In this document: in pieces, positions 1 to 5,107 of the stretch
How positions within the stretch are numbered: the stretch's first letter is position 1
How the letters are laid out: each line of letters begins with the position of its first letter
NCBI GenBank assembly: GCA_013202515.1
Contig: JABMRN010000168.1
Location: forward strand, 1 to 5,107
Length of the DNA: 5,107 bases
Source: Candidatus Omnitrophota bacterium
GTDB lineage: Bacteria > Omnitrophota > Gorgyraeia > JABMRN01
Direction of reading: 5' to 3'
Program-made: the position numbers and the translations under genes
Notes under the pieces: model-generated
Database searches by the model: none
Seen by the model: the letters and a program-made list of their open reading frames with translations, nothing else
What the model was told of the DNA's origin: nothing

Positions 1-599
1 AAGGAAGCTATTCAGAAATAAAGCCTTTAAGCGAAAAGGATCTTTCGGCCAAGATAGATAATATCTTCCTAATGCCAAAGGAGCAGACACTCTTTGCACT
101 GGGATTCAGAGGTGTAACTGTAAAAAATGAGGATCGATACGGCTTAGAGGTAATATCTTCTATCATGTCAGGAAGCGATGGGCGCATTTTTCACTCTGTA
201 AGAAACAATCTGGGCCTATCGTATGCCCAGGGAGCAGGCCAGGTAGCTGGAGTAGATCCCGGGTATTTCTTCTTTTACTTAGCCACTGATAAAAAAGATC
301 TTAATAAGGCAAAGGAACTAGTGTTAGCCGAGATTTCAAGAATTAAAAAAGAACCTCTCCCAGATGCGGAGCTTTCTGCGGCTAAAAACTCGCTTATCGG
401 CGATTATCTCATTTCTATGCAGACAAATTCTGCCAAGGCCTTCACCATGGCACTTGATGAACTTTATTCGCTTGGATTTGATAATCATCTTAAATACAAC
501 GAAAATATAGAAAAATATAGCAAAAGTGATATAATTAAGTTAGCGAATACGTACTTCGATTTAAATAAGTCTTGTTCTGTAACCATCGAGCCTGAATAA
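1..599 (+). CDS. M16-family zinc metallopeptidase, C-terminal part (5' end outside window)
   Basis: This is the final part of an M16 (insulinase/processing-peptidase-like) protein. The frame is open from base 3 (first residues GSYSEIKPLSEKDL) to the TAA at 597-599, giving 198 visible residues, so the ATG at 72 is internal and not the start. The visible part matches an M16 C-terminal domain: a strand with 'QTLFALGFRGV', the segment 'SGSDGRIFHSVRNNLGLSY', then a long helical tail. Arg (codon 201-203) and Tyr (222-224) in 'VRNNLGLSY' match the R...Y pair that M16 enzymes use to help bind substrate in the C-terminal half. The zinc-binding HxxEH motif belongs to the N-terminal domain and is not in the window, so I cannot say whether the protein is an active peptidase or an inactive partner subunit. 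Total length is unknown: it could be a roughly 420-residue single unit or the end of a tandem protein of about 850 residues. The next gene starts 9 bases after the stop. Confidence 0.92.
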   Translation, partial: GSYSEIKPLSEKDLSAKIDNIFLMPKEQTLFALGFRGVTVKNEDRYGLEVISSIMSGSDGRIFHSVRNNLGLSYAQGAGQVAGVDPGYFFFYLATDKKDLNKAKELVLAEISRIKKEPLPDAELSAAKNSLIGDYLISMQTNSAKAFTMALDELYSLGFDNHLKYNENIEKYSKSDIIKLANTYFDLNKSCSVTIEPE

Positions 600-600
600 A

Positions 601-606
601 AGGAAG
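601..606 (+). promoter_or_regulatory. Ribosome binding site of the MEMO-like gene
   Basis: AGGAAG lies two bases before the ATG at 609, extending into a purine-rich AGGAAGAA run in the 9-base gap after the M16 stop codon. The spacing is tight, but this ATG begins the conserved family N-terminus (MIRNPVVAGQFY), which settles the start. Confidence 0.6.
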
Positions 607-608
607 AA

Positions 609-1412
609 ATGATACGCAATCCCGTAGTCGCAGGGCAGTTTTATGCGGGAAGCCCAACGTTACTTAAAAAGGAAGTTAGTAGCTATCTCCTTCCTAAAGC
701 GAAAAAGATTGATGCAAAAGGGTGCGTATCTCCCCATGCTGGATATGCCTGCTCAGGACCTGTAGCTGGGGCTGTTCTTTCTCACATGAAAGAACGAAAA
801 ACGTATGTAATACTTGGGCCGAACCACACGGGTAGTGGTTCGCGATTCGGTCTCGATATGGATAGTGTATGGTCAACCCCTTTAGGAGAGGTTGAAATTG
901 ATAATAATCTTGCACAGGCTATTCTTGACAATGCACACCTCATTAAAAAGGATTCTTCGTGCCATATGAGCGAACATTCTATTGAGGTACAATTACCTTT
1001 TCTGCAAGTTTTAAACAATTCGTTTAAATTCGTACCGATTGTGGTATCACAAGGAAGCCTTGATGAATATCTTGAAATTGGTCAGGGCCTAGCCAAAGCC
1101 GCGCAAGAAACAAAAACAGATCTCTCGATTATTGCCTCAAGCGACATGACACATTATGAACCTTACAAAATGGCAGAGGAAAAAGATAGAATCGCCATAG
1201 AAAAAATATTAAATCTTGATATAGAGGGCTTATTGAAAGAGGTTGAAGAGCATGATATTAGCATGTGCGGCTCAACGCCTACTGCTATTATGATGGCTGC
1301 TTCGCTCAAATTGGGTGCAAAAAAAGCTAGTCTAATAAAATATCTTACAAGCGGCGATACCTGCAGTGACCGCACGTCTGTCGTAGGTTACGCAGGAATC
1401 GTAATATTCTAA
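609..1412 (+). CDS. MEMO1-like protein (AmmeMemoRadiSam system protein B)
   Basis: A 267-residue protein of the MEMO family, related to human MEMO1 and, distantly, to extradiol dioxygenase-fold proteins. Family hallmarks are all present: the N-terminal 'RNPVVAGQFY', 'SPHAGY' (His43), 'LGPNHTG' (His73), 'SEHSIEVQLPFL' (His123, Glu126), 'ASSDMTHY' (Asp179, His182), 'MCGSTPT' (Cys220) and the C-terminal 'VVGYAGI'. By alignment with human MEMO1, whose metal site uses His49, His81 and Cys244, the likely metal ligands are His43, His73 and Cys220. That equivalence is inferred by motif. Length is close to the family norm. In many bacteria and archaea this protein is encoded with an AMMECR1-domain protein and a radical SAM enzyme; neither is in this window. 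The biochemical role of the bacterial proteins is not established, so no reaction is assigned. It sits 9 bases after the M16 peptidase and 16 bases before the patatin, implying cotranscription. No signal peptide is seen, so it is probably cytoplasmic. Confidence 0.93.
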   Translation: MIRNPVVAGQFYAGSPTLLKKEVSSYLLPKAKKIDAKGCVSPHAGYACSGPVAGAVLSHMKERKTYVILGPNHTGSGSRFGLDMDSVWSTPLGEVEIDNNLAQAILDNAHLIKKDSSCHMSEHSIEVQLPFLQVLNNSFKFVPIVVSQGSLDEYLEIGQGLAKAAQETKTDLSIIASSDMTHYEPYKMAEEKDRIAIEKILNLDIEGLLKEVEEHDISMCGSTPTAIMMAASLKLGAKKASLIKYLTSGDTCSDRTSVVGYAGIVIF

Positions 1413-1413
1413 A

Positions 1414-1422
1414 AGGACGGAG
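1414..1422 (+). promoter_or_regulatory. Ribosome binding site of the patatin gene
   Basis: AGGACGGAG lies six bases before the ATG at 1429, in the 16-base gap after the MEMO-like stop. It is a good Shine-Dalgarno match at a usual distance and supports that start. This is the longest intergenic gap in the window. Confidence 0.7.
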
Positions 1423-1428
1423 CAACAA

Positions 1429-2208
1429 ATGAATTGGTTTAGAAAACGAAGGGTTACAGTTGCCTTAGGAGGTGGATCAGCGCGGGGATTGGCCAATATC
1501 GGTGTTTTAAAAATTCTTCAGCAGCATAAGATACCTATAGATCTCGTAGTCGGTTCCAGTATGGGCTCATTGATTGGTGCCGCATACAGCGGAAACATAC
1601 CTATTGAACAAATGGAAAAGTATGCTTGGGAGTTCAAGGCACAGGACATAACAGATATAACTATGCCCAGGTTCGCCATAATGAAAGGTAAAAAGCTAGA
1701 AAGCAAAATTAAAGAACTTACTAACAATATGAAGTACGAGGACTGCAAAATACCCCTCGCAATAACTGCGACAGATATAAAAACAGGGGATGAGGTCATA
1801 TTCACCAGCGGTGATCTACAAAAAATAATTAAGGCCAGCTGTTCCTGGCCCGGTTTTTTCCCGCCTGTAAAAATAGACGGGAAACTTCTATCTGACGGCG
1901 GCCTAAGACACAGCGTACCAGTCAAATGGGCAAAGAAATTAGGGGCTACGTTTACGATAGCTGTAAAGGTCGGATTTGCCCCTCAGAAGATAGATGAGAA
2001 CAACGTATTTCAAACCTTATTCCAGTCATTCCAGATTATGGGAGAAGAGTTAGACAAGTATCAATCCTTGCAAGCCAATGTAGTGATTGAACCAAATCTG
2101 GATAATGTAAATCAGCTTGATTTTGATAAAGCCAGGGAGATTATTCTTATCGGTGAAGTTGCGTGCGAGCGTGAGATAAAAAGGATAAAATCTCTCTTGA
2201 GGGTCTAG
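1429..2208 (+). CDS. Patatin-like phospholipase family protein (RssA type)
   Basis: A 259-residue serine hydrolase of the patatin family, which uses a Ser-Asp dyad to cleave acyl esters of lipids. The glycine-rich oxyanion-hole motif 'GGGSARG' is at residues 14-20, the nucleophile elbow GSSMG at 42-46 (Ser44 the likely nucleophile), and the second dyad member in DGG at 156-158 (Asp156). The conserved 'PGFFPPV' stretch precedes it. Both catalytic residues are present, so it is probably active; the true substrate cannot be told from sequence. No signal peptide or membrane helix is seen, but the N-terminus (MNWFRKRRV) is strongly basic and could favour contact with the membrane. It is somewhat shorter than E. 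coli RssA. One oddity is 'ANIGVL' after the glycine-rich motif, where most relatives have AHIGVL. The rmuC-like gene follows after only 3 bases, with its ribosome binding site inside this reading frame, so translation of the two is probably coupled. Confidence 0.94.
   Translation: MNWFRKRRVTVALGGGSARGLANIGVLKILQQHKIPIDLVVGSSMGSLIGAAYSGNIPIEQMEKYAWEFKAQDITDITMPRFAIMKGKKLESKIKELTNNMKYEDCKIPLAITATDIKTGDEVIFTSGDLQKIIKASCSWPGFFPPVKIDGKLLSDGGLRHSVPVKWAKKLGATFTIAVKVGFAPQKIDENNVFQTLFQSFQIMGEELDKYQSLQANVVIEPNLDNVNQLDFDKAREIILIGEVACEREIKRIKSLLRV
1833..1859 (+). other. Terminator-like hairpin inside the patatin gene
   Basis: GGCCAG (1833-1838) and CTGGCC (1845-1850) form a perfect 6-bp stem, five pairs being G-C, around a 6-base loop. 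Three bases later comes a run of six T (1854-1859). The shape resembles an intrinsic terminator, but it lies mid-gene and encodes the conserved stretch ASCSWPGF, so protein constraint may explain most of it. Whether it terminates or attenuates transcription is unknown. Confidence 0.3.
2199..2203 (+). promoter_or_regulatory. Ribosome binding site of the rmuC-like gene, inside the patatin gene
   Basis: GAGGG lies 8 bases before the ATG at 2212 and within the last codons of the patatin gene (stop 2206-2208). Ribosomes finishing the patatin would uncover this site, which fits translational coupling. Confidence 0.6.
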
Positions 2209-2211
2209 TCT

Positions 2212-3243
2212 ATGGAAATCTTAATCCTCGGGTTATTAATAACATTAACGTGTCTTGTAGTCTTTGCAATTGTTAAAGCCGGTAGAGGCACGCAGGATGA
2301 AAAGATTCAATCAATGATGAACGAGAAATTCATAGCATTCCAAAGCTCTATATACAACACCATGGAGAACACGAGGCGCGAGGTTGAATCTTCAAAAAAT
2401 ATAATATCCGATCATGCGATAAAGACGCTCGATACAATAAAAGACATGGGTTCTACTATAGAAAAAATTATGCAGCAACAGAAAGAAGCGCAAGATCTAG
2501 GTAATTCCTTGAAATACCTACTCCAGACACCAAAGCTTAGGGGCAGCTATGGTGAAGAGATCCTCGAGGAACTGCTTGATAAGGTCCTTCAAAAGGGTAT
2601 CTTTTGGGAGAGGCAGTATTCGATAGAAGGTGGGGAGAGGGTAGATGCTGTAATAAAATACAAGGATGTCATAATACCGATTGATGCAAAATTCCCAAGA
2701 GAGATATACGATAAATACTTAAATGCCGAGGATGACGAGGATAAGAAACGTAGCTGGAAGGCATACGAAGACGGGCTTAAAGTCCAGATCAATTCCATTA
2801 AAAGCAAATACATTAAGCCGGAAAAGGGAACATCTGATTTTGCGCTTATGTTCATCCCATCGGAATCAATTTATTATGAAACCATTGCTGAAAAGAATTT
2901 CATGGGTCAACCATCTGAGATATATGAATACGCTAGAACGAACAAGGTAATACCCGTAAGCCCTAACACCTTCTATGCATTTCTACAGCTTATGATTATG
3001 GGAATACGTAACCTTGGCATCATAAAAAGCGCCAAAAAACTGCAAGAAGCACTCGTCAGAATCGAAAGAAATTTTAGACTTTTTTATAATAAATACGAAG
3101 AGATGGGCTCTTCTATACAAAAGGCCCAAAATGCCTATAAAACAGGGGATGCGCACATTAAACGTTTCAAAGACAATATTGAATCAACCATTAAGCTAGA
3201 GCTCAAAGACCAACCCGAGTTAGAGGAAAAAATTGTAAAATGA
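2212..3243 (+). CDS. rmuC: RmuC-family DNA recombination protein
   Basis: A 343-residue RmuC-family protein. Domain order: one N-terminal membrane segment (residues about 2-21, ILILGLLITLTCLVVFAIV), a helical and probably coiled-coil region (about 28-100), then the RmuC domain. Family motifs are clear: 'LRGSYGEEILEELL' (109-122), 'FWERQYSI' (131-138), 'RVDAVI' with Asp145, 'IPIDAKFP' with Asp158 and Lys160, 'MFIPSE' (213-218) and 'VIPVSPNTF' (246-254). The Asp145 ... Asp158-x-Lys160 arrangement resembles the core of PD-(D/E)xK nucleases, to which this family has been linked. In E. coli, loss of rmuC raises recombination between short inverted repeats; the biochemical activity is not firmly known. 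It is much shorter than E. coli RmuC (about 475 residues), mainly through a shorter coiled coil and C-terminus, but the core domain is complete. The membrane anchor suggests it sits at the inner membrane with the domain in the cytoplasm. Its end overlaps aroB by 4 bases. Confidence 0.93.
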   Translation: MEILILGLLITLTCLVVFAIVKAGRGTQDEKIQSMMNEKFIAFQSSIYNTMENTRREVESSKNIISDHAIKTLDTIKDMGSTIEKIMQQQKEAQDLGNSLKYLLQTPKLRGSYGEEILEELLDKVLQKGIFWERQYSIEGGERVDAVIKYKDVIIPIDAKFPREIYDKYLNAEDDEDKKRSWKAYEDGLKVQINSIKSKYIKPEKGTSDFALMFIPSESIYYETIAEKNFMGQPSEIYEYARTNKVIPVSPNTFYAFLQLMIMGIRNLGIIKSAKKLQEALVRIERNFRLFYNKYEEMGSSIQKAQNAYKTGDAHIKRFKDNIESTIKLELKDQPELEEKIVK

Positions 3244-4349
3244 GAAAAATAAATCTCCGCCTAGGATCCCGAAGCTACCCCATATATATAGGTCATGACA
3301 TAATCGACAGGATAGCCGATTTCGTAAAACCCCCTCTATTAAAAAGGCCGATACTAATTGTAACTAATAAAAAAATCAACGCCCTGATAGGAAGGAAACT
3401 CGCCAAAAGGCTACTCTCTATAACAGCTTCTGTTCATACCGAAGTAGTCCCGGACTCTGAACGTGCAAAATCATTTGGAGTGTACAATAGAATAATAGCG
3501 CATTTATCCAAAATTGGCAGAAAAGAAATCCCCCTTATTATAGCCCTTGGTGGTGGCGTTGTGGGTGATGTTGCAGGATTTGCAGCGAGTACCTACAGAA
3601 GGGGCATCCCTTATATACAATTACCTACCACCTTACTGGCACAGGTTGACTCATCCATAGGGGGAAAGGTAGCAGTAGATATCCCTCAGGCAAAGAATAT
3701 GGTTGGGAGTTTTTATCAGCCGCGTACGGTTATTTCGGATACAAAAGTATTAAAAACTCTCCCTGATAGGGAAATAAGAAATGGAATGGCTGAAATAATC
3801 AAGTACGGGGTTATTAGAGATGCATCCCTGTTTAAATATCTTGAAAAGAATCTAAAAGGCATAATGGGGCTAAAACGGGCCTGCATTGAGACAGTTATTT
3901 CCAAATGTGCCCGCATAAAGGCTGCGGTCGTTGAGAAGGATGAGTTCGATGTTAAAGGAGAACGTGCAATTTTAAATTTTGGGCATACGTTCGGTCATGC
4001 AATAGAAGCCTCTTTTAAATATTCAAAAAAATACACACATGGTGAAGCCGTCTCAATAGGAATGGTGCTTGCCAGCGAAATGTCGCTCAAACTCGGACTG
4101 ATAAATAAATCTGAGGTAATTCGCATAAAAAGATTGCTTAAAAGGGCGCATCTTCCGTTAAAGGCAAAAAGAATCAACTTCAAAAAGGTATTATATGCAC
4201 TAAATTTTGATAAAAAATTCTCGGGCGGGACAAATCGTTTCGTGTTGCCTAGAAAGATAGGGCAGGTAGGACTTGTTGAAGATGTTCCTGAATTTCTAAT
4301 TGAAACCGTATTAAGCGAAAGCTTGTATCCACAAAACATGCTATTTTGA
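3240..4349 (+). CDS. aroB: 3-dehydroquinate synthase
   Basis: A 369-residue AroB, the second enzyme of the shikimate pathway. It converts 3-deoxy-D-arabino-heptulosonate 7-phosphate to 3-dehydroquinate using NAD+ and a divalent metal, in the cytoplasm. The NAD-binding glycine motif 'ALGGGVVGDVAGF' is at 102-114, and 'LPTTLLAQVDSSIGGK' at 128-143 followed by KN at 152-153. Metal ligands expected from known structures are all present: Glu185 (in GMAEIIKYG), His249 (in LNFGHTFGHAIE) and His267 (in THGEA). Late motifs DKK (324-326) and 'RFVLPRKIG' are also normal. Length is typical and nothing is truncated, so it should be functional. The start codon overlaps the rmuC stop (ATGA, 3240-3243). The nearest purine-rich site, AGAGG at 3222-3226, is 13 bases upstream, longer than usual, so initiation probably depends on coupling to rmuC translation. 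No other shikimate gene is next to it here. Confidence 0.98.
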   Translation: MRKINLRLGSRSYPIYIGHDIIDRIADFVKPPLLKRPILIVTNKKINALIGRKLAKRLLSITASVHTEVVPDSERAKSFGVYNRIIAHLSKIGRKEIPLIIALGGGVVGDVAGFAASTYRRGIPYIQLPTTLLAQVDSSIGGKVAVDIPQAKNMVGSFYQPRTVISDTKVLKTLPDREIRNGMAEIIKYGVIRDASLFKYLEKNLKGIMGLKRACIETVISKCARIKAAVVEKDEFDVKGERAILNFGHTFGHAIEASFKYSKKYTHGEAVSIGMVLASEMSLKLGLINKSEVIRIKRLLKRAHLPLKAKRINFKKVLYALNFDKKFSGGTNRFVLPRKIGQVGLVEDVPEFLIETVLSESLYPQNMLF

Positions 4350-4354
4350 GGAGG
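4348..4354 (+). promoter_or_regulatory. Strong ribosome binding site of the acetyltransferase gene, overlapping the aroB stop
   Basis: GAGGAGG begins inside the aroB TGA (4347-4349) and ends 5 bases before the ATG at 4360. It is the best Shine-Dalgarno match in the window. Another ATG at 4355-4357 is in a different frame and too close to the site to be used. Confidence 0.75.
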
Positions 4355-4359
4355 ATGTT

Positions 4360-4821
4360 ATGCTTAAAGTTGAAGAATATAGGGGTGAAGACTCCGAAAG
4401 CGTCCGAAGCCTTATCCTGACAATTCTTAAAGACGAGTATCCATTTGACATGAACGCTTATGCGGATACCGACATAAATGATATTTCGGGCATCTATGGC
4501 GGTAGTGAAAATGCCTTTTTCGTAATCAGGGATAAAGGAAAGGTAGTTGCAACTGCGGGCATAAAGAGAGATACTGAAAAATCGGCACTACTTAGAAGAT
4601 TATTCGTGGACAAGGCTTACAGAAAAAAGGGATTGGGCGCAAGCCTAATCAATAAAGCAATAGAATTTTGTAAATCTCGGGGTTATGAACAAATCGCATT
4701 CAGGGCAACCGACAGAATGAAGGATGCAATGCACCTTCTTGAAAAAAATGGATTTGAAAAATTGGAAAGCCTTGAGGTTAGCGGATTTCACATTCACAGG
4801 TATGCGCTGACATTAAAATGA
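4360..4821 (+). CDS. GNAT-family N-acetyltransferase
   Basis: A 153-residue protein with the GNAT fold, which moves an acetyl group from acetyl-CoA to an amine. The acetyl-CoA pyrophosphate-binding signature R/Q-x-x-G-x-G is present as RKKGLG (88-93), following the strand 'LLRRLFVDKAY' (78-87). The C-terminal part, 'AMHLLEKNGFEKLES' (123-137), is the usual helix-loop before the final strand. Length is typical for a single-domain GNAT. The motif says nothing about the substrate, which could be a small molecule, a peptide N-terminus or a ribosomal protein. It starts 10 bases after aroB with a strong ribosome binding site of its own, and its TGA overlaps the start of the thioesterase gene by 4 bases, so these two are probably translated together. 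Confidence 0.9.
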   Translation: MLKVEEYRGEDSESVRSLILTILKDEYPFDMNAYADTDINDISGIYGGSENAFFVIRDKGKVVATAGIKRDTEKSALLRRLFVDKAYRKKGLGASLINKAIEFCKSRGYEQIAFRATDRMKDAMHLLEKNGFEKLESLEVSGFHIHRYALTLK

Positions 4822-5107
4822 GACACAAAATTAACATTACCGTTCGTTACGCTGAAACAGACCGCATGGGTGTAGCATATTATGCTAATTACCTTGTGTG
4901 GTTTGAAGTGGCAAGAACCGAATTTCTGAAATCACTGGGCGTTTCATATAGAGAAATCGAGGAGAAGGAAGGTCTTGGCTTAATGGTGGCTGAAAGCCGA
5001 TGTAAATATAGATCTCCGGTTACATATGATGATAACATTACGGTAGAAACCTGGGTCTCTGAAGTAAAAAAATCATGCCTTGCCTTTGATTATAAGATAA
5101 CCTTGAA
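4818..5107 (+). CDS. Acyl-CoA thioesterase, YbgC / 4-hydroxybenzoyl-CoA thioesterase type (3' end outside window)
   Basis: The first 96 residues of a hotdog-fold thioesterase, cut by the window end. The N-terminal signature 'VRYAETDRMGVAYYANYLVWFEVARTEFL' (9-37, given here only to mark its span) matches the family pattern Y-x-x-T-D-x-x-G-x-x-x-x-x-x-Y around Asp15, the expected catalytic acid. 'SPVTYDDNITVETWV' (66-80) matches the next conserved strands. Relatives hydrolyse short- or medium-chain acyl-CoA or act on acyl-carrier thioesters, and full-length members are about 130-140 residues, so roughly 40 are missing. The start, ATG at 4818, overlaps the acetyltransferase TGA (ATGA). I see no well-placed Shine-Dalgarno site; the closest AGG is 17 bases upstream, so initiation probably depends on the upstream gene. 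In many Gram-negative bacteria ybgC leads the tol-pal cluster, but nothing here shows whether that follows. Confidence 0.92.
   Translation, partial: MRHKINITVRYAETDRMGVAYYANYLVWFEVARTEFLKSLGVSYREIEEKEGLGLMVAESRCKYRSPVTYDDNITVETWVSEVKKSCLAFDYKITL

Noticed and set aside
72..599. A complete 175-residue protein starting at the ATG at 72
   Set aside because: The frame stays open upstream to base 3 with sequence that fits the M16 C-terminal domain, and there is no ribosome binding site before 72, so this Met is internal.
1518..1925. A 135-residue open frame on the minus strand
   Set aside because: It lies wholly inside the patatin gene, which has clear catalytic motifs on the + strand, and its translation shows no recognisable family features.
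2723..2950. A 75-residue open frame on the + strand in another frame
   Set aside because: It sits inside the RmuC domain coding region, has a Lys/Arg-heavy composition and has no ribosome binding site or recognisable domain.
3762..3774. Small inverted repeat TCCCT-gat-AGGGA in aroB
   Set aside because: A 5-bp stem of this kind is expected often by chance and has no T-run after it.
3995..4339. A 114-residue open frame on the minus strand
   Set aside because: It is opposite the conserved C-terminal half of AroB and is best explained as a shadow of that gene.
1..5107. A defence island, mobile element or CRISPR array
   Set aside because: RmuC and the patatin prompted the question, but there are no direct repeats, transposase, integrase, spacers or defence-specific domains, and the neighbours are housekeeping genes.

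Overview
The window is a tightly packed, single-direction gene run from an AT-leaning bacterial genome. It holds seven protein genes on the + strand: five complete and one cut at each end. No gap between genes exceeds 16 bases, and two junctions are 4-base ATGA overlaps, so the simplest reading is one polycistronic operon whose promoter and terminator both lie outside the window. I see no RNA gene, mobile element, CRISPR array or long non-coding stretch.

Layout, left to right: (1) the C-terminal part of an M16-family zinc peptidase (1-599); (2) a MEMO1-like / AmmeMemoRadiSam protein B (609-1412); (3) a patatin-like, RssA-type serine hydrolase (1429-2208); (4) a short, membrane-anchored RmuC-family protein (2212-3243); (5) 3-dehydroquinate synthase AroB with all expected catalytic residues (3240-4349); (6) a GNAT N-acetyltransferase (4360-4821); (7) the start of a hotdog-fold acyl-CoA thioesterase of the YbgC / 4-hydroxybenzoyl-CoA thioesterase type (4818-5107).

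Organism: the gene content is bacterial (RmuC, YbgC-type thioesterase, Shine-Dalgarno sites, shikimate pathway). The codons are A/T-rich with many AAA/ATA/AAT, and the proteins are rich in Lys and Ile. A Gram-negative, possibly uncultivated lineage (for example Omnitrophota-like) would fit, but this is a guess from style and gene order rather than a demonstrated placement.

How the genes fit together: there is no obvious single pathway. AroB is a core amino-acid biosynthesis enzyme, RmuC concerns DNA/recombination, the patatin and thioesterase act on lipid or acyl-thioester substrates, and the M16 peptidase degrades peptides. The run looks like a housekeeping operon of mixed functions held together by translational coupling. 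I did not find a convincing new biological system. The points most worth a second look are the orphan MEMO-like gene, the terminator-like hairpin inside the patatin gene, the His-to-Asn change in the patatin glycine-rich motif, and the compact RmuC.
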